From positions 186,001 to 250,000 of the forward strand of contig JAXMCK010000006.1 of the NCBI GenBank assembly GCA_046349395.1: 64,000 bases of DNA. Direction: 5' to 3'. The DNA comes from JAXMCK01 sp046349395 (lineage in GTDB: Bacteria > Pseudomonadota > Alphaproteobacteria > Geminicoccales > Geminicoccaceae). Shown here one piece after another: positions 29,964-40,234 of the stretch. A model generated the notes under the pieces. The model searched no databases and was not told the origin of the DNA. It saw only the letters and a list, made by a program, of their open reading frames with translations. The position numbers were made by a program, and so were the translations under genes. Every line of letters starts with the position of its first letter. The stretch's first letter is position 1.

Positions 29964-31491
29964 AGGCGCGCCCGGTCGGCTGGCGCTCGGCCAGAAGGAT
30001 CACCGGGGCACCGAGAAGTGCAGTGAGGCCCAGTCGCTCGAACAGGTTCTCGAGCCGGGCCGACAATTCCGGCCGCTTCAGCTTCCGATGGACGACCATC
30101 GGCAGGAAGAACTGGCGGCGGATGCGGAACGCCTCGAAGCCATGCGCACGAAGAATGCCGCGCAGATGCCCGGCCGTGTGGCAGAAGAAGGGCCTCGTGT
30201 TCCCCTCGAGCCGCCGCTTCAGCGCGAAGAGCAGGGGCTCCAGCAGGTTCACGCTGAACAGCGGCGCGAAGTCGAGGACGATCCGGCCCCGCGTGACGCG
30301 CGCCATCTCGCCGAGAACATTGTCCAGATCCTCGACATGCGCGACGAGGCGGATCGCCACGACGAGATCGAAGGTCCGATCCGCGAACGGCAGGCGCCGC
30401 AGGTTGGCGCAGGCGAAGTGCACCCGTTTCCCCGCGTCGGCGGCCTCGGCCAGCGGGCGGAGGGCGCACACCGGTGCGCTGCCCTGGACGCTGACGTCGT
30501 AACCGCGGGCCAGCAGGAACTTCGTGAGCTGGCCGTGCCCGCCGCCGACGTCGAGGGCACTGGCCGGGCCCGTGGGTGCCCGGCCCAGGACGTGCTCGAT
30601 CGCCGACTGCTGGCGTGCCAGCAGGAATCGGCCGACCGGTCCGGCGAAGCGGGTGGCGTAGCCGTCGCTCGACGTCTCGATGTCGGGCGTGGACGTATCG
30701 TGCGGCAGGCCCGATCCCGGCCGCAGACGCAGGCCGACCTGCCGGCGAACGGTGGCGACCAGACCATCGCGCCGCCCGAAGGTCGCTGGGGATACCTTCG
30801 CCCGCGCCAGTTCCGCCCTGAGCGATGGCCAGGGTGCATTCGTGTCGGGCTCAACCTTGAGGATCGAGCCGTAGCGCCCGGCCGCCGTCTCGTCGGAGCC
30901 GAGCGGCAGCGTGTCCGAGCCGGCAAGGACCGGAACGCCGCGCTTCTCGGCGAGATCGAACAATCCGGGCCGCGGCGTTCCAGCCGGACGGAGCGCGCTG
31001 TCGCCGAGCAGAGCGCCCGACAGGGAGCCGTCGGCCAATGCGGCCTCGAGCAGCTTCGCCCTGGCCCCGGACCACTTGCCGAATCCCCATGGGATCACCG
31101 GCAGGGCATCCGCCGAGCGCACACGGGCGATCGCCTCGCGCAGGGGCAACCCATCCTCGAATTCGGCATCCACGCCGAGCGCATGGACCTCGAGACCCTC
31201 GGCGGTGCGAAGCTGCCGGCCCGCCGTGACCAGCAGGACCGGTCCATCGTCCCGCACCGCCCGCAGCGTGACCCCGTCAGCCAGCGGCTCGATCCGCCAG
31301 GAACCGACCCTGTCTTGCGACGCAAGATCCCTGAACGCGTGGTCGCGCGCGGTTTCGGTGAGCAGCAGCCACCCGGGACCGCCAACTGACTTCCCGCCTA
31401 GATTCTGTAGAGCGCCGTTCAACCAGCGCGCGGGGTCGTGTCCGGGATAGAGGTGGACATGTGTGTCCACCGCAAGGGGTGCGCTCACCAT
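29956..31491 (-). CDS. Metallohydrolase-like domain fused to SAM methyltransferase
   Basis: A 511-residue two-domain protein. Residues 8-14 (VDTHVHL) carry the HxH metal motif of PHP/amidohydrolase TIM barrels. VHALGVDAEF, PVIPWGFGKWSG and VLAGSDTLPL near 192 (possible barrel metal aspartate) extend to about residue 260. Residues from about 285 contain a class I methyltransferase: ALDVGGGHGQLTKFLLARG at 312-330, LPFADRTFDLVVAIRLVAHV around 367-386 and a GFEAFRIRRQFFLP tail. I start at ATG 31491 so that the HxH motif is near the N-terminus; a GTG at 31488 is equally possible. First gene of the operon. I know no established family with this pairing. Confidence 0.75.
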   Translation of the reverse strand: MVSAPLAVDTHVHLYPGHDPARWLNGALQNLGGKSVGGPGWLLLTETARDHAFRDLASQDRVGSWRIEPLADGVTLRAVRDDGPVLLVTAGRQLRTAEGLEVHALGVDAEFEDGLPLREAIARVRSADALPVIPWGFGKWSGARAKLLEAALADGSLSGALLGDSALRPAGTPRPGLFDLAEKRGVPVLAGSDTLPLGSDETAAGRYGSILKVEPDTNAPWPSLRAELARAKVSPATFGRRDGLVATVRRQVGLRLRPGSGLPHDTSTPDIETSSDGYATRFAGPVGRFLLARQQSAIEHVLGRAPTGPASALDVGGGHGQLTKFLLARGYDVSVQGSAPVCALRPLAEAADAGKRVHFACANLRRLPFADRTFDLVVAIRLVAHVEDLDNVLGEMARVTRGRIVLDFAPLFSVNLLEPLLFALKRRLEGNTRPFFCHTAGHLRGILRAHGFEAFRIRRQFFLPMVVHRKLKRPELSARLENLFERLGLTALLGAPVILLAERQPTGRAYG

Positions 31492-31760
31492 CCCGCAACC
31501 GGCTTTCCCAATCCACTCACCAGCGGGTCGAACCCTCTGCTCGCACGAACCGATTGACCCGCCGCCTGTGCGCGCCAGGATTATCTGACCGCCCCTGCCA
31601 ACCCCCCGGCCGGTCGTTTCTGCACGTCGAGCGCGGGGCGTGCTCCAGGTAACGGGCACCGTCCCAGCGACCAGCGGGCTTCTCGCATGCCCGTCCACAC
31701 CTAGCAAGCAGGGATGCCGCGCAACTCCGCGGCGCGCTGTCCGGTGCTTCACCACGTCAA

Positions 31761-33449
31761 TCAGCGGCGAAGAAACCTGTGGCAAAAATCGGACTCGGCA
31801 AAATAGTTCCGGCGGCGATCCCGCTCGATCAACGTGGGATCCCGTTCGACCGGATCACCGTAACCGCCGCCGCCCGGCGTCGTCACCTCGATGCTGTCGC
31901 CCGCGCGGAGACGGATGCCCTGCTCCTTCGAGAGATGCTCAGGCACGTGGACCGCACCGTCCGCGTAGACGACGCGGATCGCGTTGGGCCGGCCGTCCTC
32001 GCCGCCCAGGACGCCCTGCGGCCCGACGCGGCCGTGATCCATGACGAAGGACGCGCGCGCCTCGCCGCCCGTCAGGCGCAGCCGGTAGCGGACCCCGAAG
32101 CCGCCCCGGTGCCGCCCGGCACCGCCCGAACCCTCGGCCAGGGCGTATTCCTCGAGCAGCACCGGAAACTGCTGCTCAAGCACCTCGACAGGTGCTGACT
32201 TCGAGATGCCGATCGTGGAGCAACCGTGGCTGAGCCCGTCGTGCTGAGCGTTGCCGCCGTAACCGCCACCCGTGATGTGGTACATCACGTAGTTCCGGCC
32301 GCGCTCCGGATCGACGCCGCCCAGCGCGAGGTTGCCGCTGGTGCCGGCGGGTGCCGCTGTCACGCGCTCGGGCACCGCCTTCACCATCGCCGCGAACACG
32401 GCCTCGGCGATGCGCTGGCTGACCTCCGCCGCACAGCCCGACACCGGCCGCGGGTAGCGGGCATAGAGGAAGGTGCCGCCCGGATCGATGATGCGCAGCG
32501 GCTCGAACATGCCGGCATTGATCGGCACGTCCGGGAAAATGTGCTTGATCGCGAGGTAGATCGACGAGCGCGTCGTCGCGATGACGCTGTTCATCGGCCC
32601 CTGGCAGGGCGGGCTGGAGCGGGACAGGTCGAAGTGAAGCTCCGTTCCCCGCTTCTCGATCCGCAGCCGGACGAAGAGCGGCTCGTTCACCACCCCATCG
32701 CTGTCGACGATCGCCTCGCCCTCGTAGATCCCGTCCGGGATCGGCGCGATCCTGGCCCGCATCTGCCGCTCGGCACGGACCCGCATCTCGGCGACCGCTG
32801 CCTCGACCGTCGCCACCCCGTAGCGGTCGAGGAGCGCGGTCAGTCGCTGCCGTCCGACATTGAGGGCCGCCTTCTGCGCCTTGATGTCCCCGATCCGCTG
32901 CTCCGCAACCCGGATATTCGAAAGGATCAGCTGGTAGATGTCGGTGTTCAGCTCGCCCTTGCGGTAGAGCTTGAGCGGCGGGATCCGCAGCCCTTCCTGC
33001 TCCACCTCGGTGGCGGACGCCGAGAACCCGCCCGGCACGGCGCCGCCGATGTCCGGCCAGTGGCCCGTGTTGGCGAGCCAGCAGAACAGCTTTCCGTCGT
33101 GGAAGAAGGGCTCGACGAAGCGCACGTCCATCAGGTGCGTGCCGCCGAGATAGGGATCGTTGACGATGTAGGTGTCGCCCTCTTCCGGCGGCTGCGCGCG
33201 GCCGGCGGCGATGGCCTCCAGCACCGCCATCGTCGAGTACTGCATGGTGCCGACGAAGATCGGCAGGCCCAGCTCACCCTGGGCGATCAGCTCGCCCCTC
33301 GTCGGATGATAGATGCCGTCCGAGCGGTCGTTGGCCTCGGCGATCACCGGCGAGAAGGCTGCACGCGAGAAGGCCTGGTCCATCTCGTTGCAGACCTGGA
33401 CGAGGCCGTTCTGGATCACGGCGAGAGTGACGGGATCGAGCCGGCTCAC
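31761..33449 (-). CDS. hyuB: Hydantoinase B/oxoprolinase family subunit
   Basis: A 562-residue HyuB-type subunit of ATP-dependent hydantoinase/5-oxoprolinase/acetophenone-carboxylase-like complexes. Landmarks: SRAAFSPVIAEANDRSDGIY, GDTYIVNDPYLGGTHLMDV, LFCWLANTGHWPDIGG, RIGDIKAQKAALNVGRQRL, RSSPPCQGPMNSVIATTRSS and the glycine-rich end GGGGYGDPVERDP. The GTG overlaps the hyuA stop (GTGA). It works with HyuA, which supplies the ATPase fold. The exact cyclic amide or ketone substrate is not readable. Confidence 0.9.
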   Translation of the reverse strand: MSRLDPVTLAVIQNGLVQVCNEMDQAFSRAAFSPVIAEANDRSDGIYHPTRGELIAQGELGLPIFVGTMQYSTMAVLEAIAAGRAQPPEEGDTYIVNDPYLGGTHLMDVRFVEPFFHDGKLFCWLANTGHWPDIGGAVPGGFSASATEVEQEGLRIPPLKLYRKGELNTDIYQLILSNIRVAEQRIGDIKAQKAALNVGRQRLTALLDRYGVATVEAAVAEMRVRAERQMRARIAPIPDGIYEGEAIVDSDGVVNEPLFVRLRIEKRGTELHFDLSRSSPPCQGPMNSVIATTRSSIYLAIKHIFPDVPINAGMFEPLRIIDPGGTFLYARYPRPVSGCAAEVSQRIAEAVFAAMVKAVPERVTAAPAGTSGNLALGGVDPERGRNYVMYHITGGGYGGNAQHDGLSHGCSTIGISKSAPVEVLEQQFPVLLEEYALAEGSGGAGRHRGGFGVRYRLRLTGGEARASFVMDHGRVGPQGVLGGEDGRPNAIRVVYADGAVHVPEHLSKEQGIRLRAGDSIEVTTPGGGGYGDPVERDPTLIERDRRRNYFAESDFCHRFLRR

Positions 33450-35497
33450 GACACGGTCACCACGAGATTGCCCAGACGGTCGCGCCGGGCGCGATCGCCC
33501 GGCTCCAGCACGATGGTGCTGTCGAACTGCTGCAGGATCGCCGGCCCGATGATCGGCACGTCGGGCGGAAGCCGGTCACGGGCGTAGACCGGGGTCGCCC
33601 GCCAGGTGCCGGCGAACCAGACCCGCCGGTCCGACAGCTGGGCCGCCCGCAGCGAGCGGGCCGGTACCGCGGCGAAGGCCTCCGGCTCGGGCACCCGCCG
33701 GCGCCCGATCACGCTCGTCTTGAGGTTCACGAGCATGGCCCCGAACTCCGGCAGCTCGATCCCGAAACGGTCGAGATAGACCCGCTCGAACCGCCGCCGC
33801 AGGCTCGCGGCATCGAGATCGTCGGCATCGAGCGGCACGTGGAGAAGATGCGTCTGCCCGCGGAACTGCATGTCGGCGGCGTGCAGGACGGTGATCGTCT
33901 CAACCGGCAGGCGCTCCGCCGCGATGCGCTCCCGCCCCGCACTCGCCTGACCTGACAGGATCTCGGCAAGCTGCGCCGGCGTCGTCTGGTCGATCGGCAG
34001 GTTCAGCGTGCGCGTGAAATCGTGGCGGAGATCGGCCACGAGGCAGCCGATGGCGTTGATCAGGCCCGGCCGCACCGGGATCAGCAGGCGCGGGATGCCC
34101 ATCTCGCGGGCGAGGGCGCTGGCGTGGAGGGGCCCCGCCCCGCCGAAGGCGAAAAGGGCGCAGTCACGCGGGTCGTAGCCGCGGGCGAGCGACACCATGC
34201 GCATGGCCCCCGCCATGCGGTCGACCGCGAGGCGCAGGACCGCGGCCGCAGCATCGGTGGCATCGAGCCCGAGCGGTTCGCCGACGTGCCGGCCCATGGC
34301 CGCGGTCACGGCGTCCATGTCGACCGCCCGATCGACGGCGAGCAGGCTCGCCGGGTCGAGCCGGCCGAGGAGCAGGTTGGCGTCCGTGATCGTCGGCCGC
34401 GTGCCGCCGCGGCCGAAGCAGACGGGGCCGGGCACCGCACCGGCGCTCTCCGGCCCCACCTGCAACAGACCCGCGGCGTCGACCCTGGCGATCGAGCCGC
34501 CGCCCGCCCCGATGGTGTGCACGTCCACCATCGGGACGTGGATCGGCATCGCGTATTCGAGCTCGAGCTCGTCGCTGACGGCGGGCACCCCGCCCCGCAC
34601 CAGCGCCACGTCGGTGCTCGTCCCGCCCATGTCGTAGGTGATGATGTCGGGAAAGCCCGCCTGTCGTGCGATCCAGGCGGCCGCCATCACGCCCGAGGCC
34701 GGCCCCGACATGACGGTCTTCGCCGCCTCGAGGGCGACGCGTCGCGCCGACACGGTGCCGCCATTGCCCTGCATGACGAGCAGCTCGCCGGCGAAGCCCT
34801 TCTCCTCCAGGCCCCGCTGGAGGCGGCTGACATAGCGCTCCAGCACCGGCTGCACGCTGGCGTTCACCGCCGCCGTCGTGCCGCGCTCGAACTCGCGGTA
34901 CTCGGACAGCAGCTCGTGGGCCAGCGTCACATAGCCGTTCGGCCAGACCCGGCGGACGATCTCGCCGGCGCGCCGCTCGTGCGTCGGGTCGGCATAGGCG
35001 TGCAGGAAATGGACGACGACCGCCTCGCAGCCGTCCGCCAGCAGCCGTTGTGCCGCCGCCTCGACGGCCGCCTCGTCGAGCGGCACGATCACCCGGCCGC
35101 GATAGTCGATGCGCTCCGGCACCTCGATCCGCAACTCGCGCGGAATCAAGGGCTCGAACACGCCGGTCATGCCGTAGGGATGCGGCCGCGTGCGCCGGCC
35201 CAGCTCCAGGCTGTCGCGGAAGCCCTGCGTCGTGATCAGGCCGGTGCGGGCGAGGCGCCGCTCCAGCAATGCGTTGGTGGTGGTCGTCGTGCCATGAACG
35301 ACCACAGCGAGGTCGGCGATGGCAGCTTCCGCGGCCCCCAGTGCCGCCAGGACGCCTTCGGCTTGGTTCGCGGTGGTCGTGGGCACCTTGGCGACGCGCA
35401 GTGCCGCCTGGGTGCCCTTGGCCTCCAGCAGGACCAGATCGGTGAAGGTCCCACCGACGTCGACGCCGACGATCGCCTGCGCGCCGTCCATCCCCAT
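33446..35497 (-). CDS. hyuA: Hydantoinase/oxoprolinase family subunit A
   Basis: A 683-residue ASKHA-fold subunit. The N-terminal VGVDVGGTFTDLVLLE and VVHGTTTTTNALLER are hydantoinase_A_N motifs, then PERIDYRGRVIVPLDE, MQGNGGTVSARRVALE, ITYDMGGTSTDVALVRGG, IGAGGGSIARVDAAG, FAFGGAGPLHASALAREMG and a C-terminal beta domain. ATG at 35497 or 35491 are both possible; neither has a clear ribosome site. It is the ATP-binding partner of HyuB and is divergent from the SDR gene, with 71 bp between them. Confidence 0.9.
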   Translation of the reverse strand: MGMDGAQAIVGVDVGGTFTDLVLLEAKGTQAALRVAKVPTTTANQAEGVLAALGAAEAAIADLAVVVHGTTTTTNALLERRLARTGLITTQGFRDSLELGRRTRPHPYGMTGVFEPLIPRELRIEVPERIDYRGRVIVPLDEAAVEAAAQRLLADGCEAVVVHFLHAYADPTHERRAGEIVRRVWPNGYVTLAHELLSEYREFERGTTAAVNASVQPVLERYVSRLQRGLEEKGFAGELLVMQGNGGTVSARRVALEAAKTVMSGPASGVMAAAWIARQAGFPDIITYDMGGTSTDVALVRGGVPAVSDELELEYAMPIHVPMVDVHTIGAGGGSIARVDAAGLLQVGPESAGAVPGPVCFGRGGTRPTITDANLLLGRLDPASLLAVDRAVDMDAVTAAMGRHVGEPLGLDATDAAAAVLRLAVDRMAGAMRMVSLARGYDPRDCALFAFGGAGPLHASALAREMGIPRLLIPVRPGLINAIGCLVADLRHDFTRTLNLPIDQTTPAQLAEILSGQASAGRERIAAERLPVETITVLHAADMQFRGQTHLLHVPLDADDLDAASLRRRFERVYLDRFGIELPEFGAMLVNLKTSVIGRRRVPEPEAFAAVPARSLRAAQLSDRRVWFAGTWRATPVYARDRLPPDVPIIGPAILQQFDSTIVLEPGDRARRDRLGNLVVTVS

Positions 35498-35568
35498 CCC
35501 CGCGCGGTGACCCCCGGACGGCCCCATGCTAGAGCGCGCCGCGGGCGAGGAACAGGAGGAGGGTCGAC

Positions 35569-36342
35569 ATGCGCTTTGAGGGCCGATGCGTGATCGTGAC
35601 GGGTGCCGCCCGCGGTATCGGCCGGGCCTGTGCCGAGGCCTTCGCCGCCGAAGGGGCCATGGTCGTCGTCTCCGACATCGATCAGGAGCTGGGAACGGCC
35701 ACCGCGGCGGCGATCGAGGCGGCGGGCGGCCGGGTGAAGTTCGTGCGCTGCGACGTCGGCGATGCCAGGGACGCCGGTGCGCTGGTCGACACGACCCTCG
35801 AATGGGCGTGCCGGCTCGACGTGCTGATCAACAATGCCGGCATCATCCGGGCCGCCGACTTCCTCGATCTGGCCGAAAGCGACTTCGACGCCGTCATCCG
35901 CGTCAACCTCAAGGGACCCTTCCTCGTCGGCCAGGCGGCGGCCCGCGCCATGGTCGCGCGCGGCGGCGGTGCGATCGTCAACATGTCCTCGATCAACGGT
36001 GTCCTGGCCCTGCCCAACCAGCTTCCCTACGTCGTCAGCAAGGGCGGGATCAACCAGATGACGAAGGTCATGGCGCTGGCGCTGGCCGACAAGAACGTCC
36101 GGGTCAATGCCATCGGCCCGGGCTCGATCATGACCGAGATGCTGCAGACGGTGATGGAGAGCGACGAGGCCCGGCGCCGGATCCTCTCGCGCACCCCGAT
36201 CGGGCGCTGCGGGGAGCCGGCCGAGGTCGCCAAGCTGGCCTTGTTCCTCGCCAGTGACGACGCCAGTTATATGACCGGAACGACAGTCTATGTCGACGGC
36301 GGCCGGCTGGCGCTGAACTATACGGTACCGGTCAAGTCCTAG
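35569..36342 (+). CDS. SDR-family oxidoreductase
   Basis: A 257-residue classical SDR: TGAARGIGRACAEAF (11-25), CDVGDARD, LINNAGIIRAADFLDL, catalytic Ser in IVNMSSINGVLA, YVVSKGG (Tyr/Lys pair), and the C-terminal FLASDDASYMTGTTVYVDGG. GAGGAGGG lies nine bases before the ATG. Divergent from hyuAB; it may oxidise a product of the same catabolic route. Substrate not predictable. Confidence 0.9.
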   Translation: MRFEGRCVIVTGAARGIGRACAEAFAAEGAMVVVSDIDQELGTATAAAIEAAGGRVKFVRCDVGDARDAGALVDTTLEWACRLDVLINNAGIIRAADFLDLAESDFDAVIRVNLKGPFLVGQAAARAMVARGGGAIVNMSSINGVLALPNQLPYVVSKGGINQMTKVMALALADKNVRVNAIGPGSIMTEMLQTVMESDEARRRILSRTPIGRCGEPAEVAKLALFLASDDASYMTGTTVYVDGGRLALNYTVPVKS

Positions 36343-36432
36343 GGTCCGGCCTCGGCTTGACGCCTATTCCGGGCACCACTAACAGCCCGCACTCGCGTCG
36401 CGCGCGCCGCCTCGCCTCTTGAGGAGCTTTCC

Positions 36433-37029
36433 ATGGACCGCCCACTCATGCCCAAGGCCACCGCCGTGTGGCTGATCGACAATACGGGCCTGAGCTTCGA
36501 GCAGATCGCGGACTTCTGCGGCCTGCACCCGCTCGAGGTGAAGGGCATCGCCGACGGCGAGGTCGCGACGGGCATCCGTGGTCTGGACCCGGTGGGTGCG
36601 GGCATGCTGGCCCGCGACGAGATCGCCCGCTGCGAGAAGGACCCGAAGCTCCGGCTGAAGATCTCGCGCTCGATCGCCGCCGACGTGAAGCCGCCGAAGC
36701 GCAAAGAGCCGCGCTACACGCCGCTCTCGAAGCGCCAGGACCGGCCCGACGCGATCGCCTGGCTGCTGCGCCACCATCCCGAGATCAGCGACCAGGCGCT
36801 CTGCAAGCTGCTCGGCACCACGAAGAACACGGTGCAGGCCGTCCGCGACCGGACGCACTGGAAGAGCCAGGAGATCCGGCCGCGCGATCCGGTGCTGCTG
36901 GGCCTGTGCTCGCAGATCGAACTCGACGACGCGATCGCCCGGGCGAAGATGGAGATGGCGAAGGAGGATCCCTCCAAGATCCCGCCGCGCCCGGCCCCGC
37001 CGATCTACGACGAGCCCGCCGACTACTGA
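36433..37029 (+). CDS. trcR: Cell cycle transcriptional regulator TrcR (DUF1013)
   Basis: A 198-residue protein of the alphaproteobacterial DUF1013 family: MPKATAVWLIDNTGLSFEQI, ADFCGLHPLEVKGIADGEVA, GIRGLDPV, the central RYTPLSKRQDRPDAIAWLLRHHPE, KLLGTTKNTVQAVRDRTHW and LGLCSQIELD. The central part reads as a helix-turn-helix of RNA-polymerase-interacting type. TrcR is named from Caulobacter, where it takes part in cell-cycle transcription. GAGGAG precedes the ATG. A good phylogenetic marker for Alphaproteobacteria. Confidence 0.9.
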   Translation: MDRPLMPKATAVWLIDNTGLSFEQIADFCGLHPLEVKGIADGEVATGIRGLDPVGAGMLARDEIARCEKDPKLRLKISRSIAADVKPPKRKEPRYTPLSKRQDRPDAIAWLLRHHPEISDQALCKLLGTTKNTVQAVRDRTHWKSQEIRPRDPVLLGLCSQIELDDAIARAKMEMAKEDPSKIPPRPAPPIYDEPADY

Positions 37030-37042
37030 GCGCCGGAAGGAG

Positions 37043-37576
37043 TCAGCTCGTGTCGCGCTGGCTGCCGCCGTCGCGCGGCTCGTCGCTGCCCCAGTAGCGA
37101 CCCGACAACAGCCGGCGGTCGCGCTCGATCATGCCGGCGATCCGGCGCAGCTGATCGGCCACCGCGGTCGGCAGCATTCCCGGCCGCACCAGCACCCGCA
37201 CCGGCACGTCCGTCAGCAGCTCGTGCTTCAGGTCGACAGTGGCAGGTTCGTTCGACGCGGTCTGTCCGTCGGCCTCGAAGGCCACCACCGGTACCGGCTG
37301 ACGCCGGCTGTACTGGTCGAGCAGTTGCTCCCGGGTCGGCGGCCGACGCGTACGGGCGACGACACCGGCCGACAGGCGGCGGCGCATGTCGCGCGGCATC
37401 TGGTTGAAGAGCTGACGTGCCTGCCGGAGCTTGTCGAGATCCCCGCTCCGTACCGCCCGACGCGCCGCATGGACCAGAAGGTGGTCGGGGCCGCACTCGC
37501 GCTCGGCCAGGGGGAGAAGATCCTCGATGAACAGCGCCAAGCCACGCCGCTCACCAGGATAACGCTCGGTCGGCAT
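37043..37576 (-). CDS. Hypothetical protein
   Basis: A 177-residue protein from ATG 37576. No family recognised. It is charged and helical, with RRGLALFIEDLLPLAERECG, LLVHAARRAVRSGDLDKLRQARQLFNQMPRDMRRRL and a C-terminal IAGMIERDRRLLSGRYWG. The composition looks like a genuine protein and the antisense frames do not. No signal peptide or membrane segment. It is convergent with trcR (13 bp apart). The frame reaches 37663, but the upstream codons are AT-rich leader sequence. Confidence 0.55.
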   Translation of the reverse strand: MPTERYPGERRGLALFIEDLLPLAERECGPDHLLVHAARRAVRSGDLDKLRQARQLFNQMPRDMRRRLSAGVVARTRRPPTREQLLDQYSRRQPVPVVAFEADGQTASNEPATVDLKHELLTDVPVRVLVRPGMLPTAVADQLRRIAGMIERDRRLLSGRYWGSDEPRDGGSQRDTS

Positions 37577-37687
37577 GGACTCCGCCGCTGTCTCAGGTGA
37601 TCGTAAACAGCATCTTAAACTTTTTGCACTCCACGTAAACGGTGGGCGGCAATGTCGCCGCACCCTGCCGCGGAGGCAGTGTGGAAG

Positions 37688-38866
37688 TCAGGCCGCCTGT
37701 CGCGGCAGCAGGCGCTCGACGAGACGGATCCAGTAGCTGACCCCCACACCCAGCGCCTCGTCGTTGAAATCGTAATAGGGGCTGTGCAGCTGCTGGCCCG
37801 GCCGGTCGTCGCCCGTCCCCATCCAGATGTAGGCGCCGGGCCGCTGCTCCAGCATGAAGGAGAAGTCCTCCGAGCCCATGAAGGGCGGCGGATTCCGCTC
37901 GACCCGCTCCTCGCCGACGATCTCGGCCGCCGCGTCCGCACCGAGGTCCGCCTCGGATGCGACGTTGATCGTGGCCGGGTAGCCGTTCTTGATGATCACC
38001 TCGGCCTCGATGCCCTGCGCGGCGGCGATGCCGGCGGCCACGTCGCGCAGGCGCTGCTCCAGCTTCGCCTGCGTCTCCTTCTTGAAGGTCCGGATGGTGC
38101 CCCACAGCTCCACCCGCTCGGGCACGATGTTGTAGGCATCCCCGCCCGCCAGCCGGGTGACCGAGATCACGGCCTGGTCCAAGGGGTCGACCTCGCGCGC
38201 GATCACCGAGTTCAGAGCCTGCACGAGAAGGGCGCCTGCCGTGATCGGGTCGCGCCCCAGATGCGGGGCGGCGGCGTGGCAGCCAACCCCCTTCAGCTTG
38301 ATGACGAACTCGTCGGAAGCCGCCATGCACGGGCCCTTGCACATGGCGAAGCTGCCCGTTGGCATGTAGGGCCAGTTGTGCAGGCCGAAGACCCGCTCGG
38401 CCGGAAAGCGCTCGAACAGGCGGTCACGCACCATCTCGCGCCCACCGCCCTGGCTCTCCTCGGCCGGCTGGAAGATCAGGTAGACGGTGCCGGCGAAATT
38501 GCGCTGCTCGGCCAGATAGCGCGCCGCACCCAGCAGCATGGTCGTGTGCCCGTCATGGCCGCAGGCGTGCATCTTGCCGGGCGCGCCCGAAGTCCAGGGC
38601 GCTCCGCTCTCCTCGACGATGGGAAGCGCGTCCATGTCGGCGCGCAGGCCGATGGTGCCGCTGCCGCCCTGGCCGCGGATGACGCCGACGACGCCCGTCC
38701 GGCCGACACCCTCGTGGATCTCGTCGACGCCGAACGCCTGCAGCTTGTCGGCGACGAAGCGCGCCGTGCCGTGCTCGTCGAACCCGAGTTCCGGGTTCTG
38801 GTGCAGGTGGCGGCGCCACGCCTGGAGGTCGTCCTGCCACTCGGCGATGCGGTTGATGACGGGCAC
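37688..38866 (-). CDS. M20-family amidohydrolase (hippurate hydrolase-like)
   Basis: A 392-residue dimetal aminoacylase/carboxypeptidase-like enzyme. Motifs: WRRHLHQNPELGFDE (18-31), LRADMDALP, GKMHACGHDGHTTMLLG (Cys102 and His104 are metal ligands), IFQPAEESQGGGREM (Glu136-Glu137), GCHAAAPHLGRDPI and MGSEDFSFMLEQRPGAYIWMG. The GTG at 38866 is chosen because GGGAGG lies six bases upstream and length then equals the family norm. It would release an amino acid from an N-acyl conjugate. It follows the liv binding protein, suggesting use of imported amino acids or conjugates. Confidence 0.9.
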   Translation of the reverse strand: MPVINRIAEWQDDLQAWRRHLHQNPELGFDEHGTARFVADKLQAFGVDEIHEGVGRTGVVGVIRGQGGSGTIGLRADMDALPIVEESGAPWTSGAPGKMHACGHDGHTTMLLGAARYLAEQRNFAGTVYLIFQPAEESQGGGREMVRDRLFERFPAERVFGLHNWPYMPTGSFAMCKGPCMAASDEFVIKLKGVGCHAAAPHLGRDPITAGALLVQALNSVIAREVDPLDQAVISVTRLAGGDAYNIVPERVELWGTIRTFKKETQAKLEQRLRDVAAGIAAAQGIEAEVIIKNGYPATINVASEADLGADAAAEIVGEERVERNPPPFMGSEDFSFMLEQRPGAYIWMGTGDDRPGQQLHSPYYDFNDEALGVGVSYWIRLVERLLPRQAA

Positions 38867-38943
38867 GTCGGGCCTCCCGAGCCTCACATCCTCGAAGTAT
38901 GGCGTTCGGTCCGGCGGGTGACCAGAACCCGCCGCCACAAACG

Positions 38944-38967
38944 AAAAACCGGGCCCGAAGGCCCGGT
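38944..38967 (-). terminator. Terminator after the liv binding-protein gene
   Basis: On the minus strand ACCGGGCC-TTCG-GGCCCGGT followed by a T-run (A-run at 38944-38948 on the plus strand). A TTCG tetraloop on a perfect 8-bp stem is a strong intrinsic terminator. It lies about 30 bp after the binding-protein stop and separates it from the amidohydrolase. Confidence 0.85.
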
Positions 38968-38996
38968 TTCCCGCCGTCACTGGCGAGCAGTGCGGA

Positions 38997-40097
<1,101 letters not shown>

Positions 40098-40140
40098 GTT
40101 CTGAGGACTCCCTCATCTAACGGTATGGGCTGTCACTTTC

Positions 40141-40160
40141 GGCGCCGACGGGGCGGCGCC
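40141..40160. other. GC-rich stem-loop inside the liv operon
   Basis: GGCGCCG-ACGGGG-CGGCGCC, a perfect 7-bp stem without a T-run, between the DUF6867 gene and the binding-protein gene. It may protect the upstream message or let expression of the binding protein differ from that of the membrane components. Confidence 0.45.
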
Positions 40161-40234
40161 GCGTGCCACGGTTAGTGGCGAGACCTCCGGAGCTTGGCAA
40201 GGCCCTTCCACAAGGGAGGGATGCAGATACGCCG

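Noticed and set aside
28038..30026. 662-codon plus-strand frame
   Set aside because: Antisense to the epimerase and glycosyltransferase genes; repetitive Asp/His/Arg-rich translation typical of shadows.
31640..32044. 134-codon plus-strand frame between the fusion gene and hyuB
   Set aside because: Mostly antisense to the hyuB 3' end, with no recognisable domain. The 31492-31760 spacer otherwise shows nothing I can support.
34022..35593. 523-codon plus-strand frame
   Set aside because: Antisense to hyuA, whose motifs are complete.
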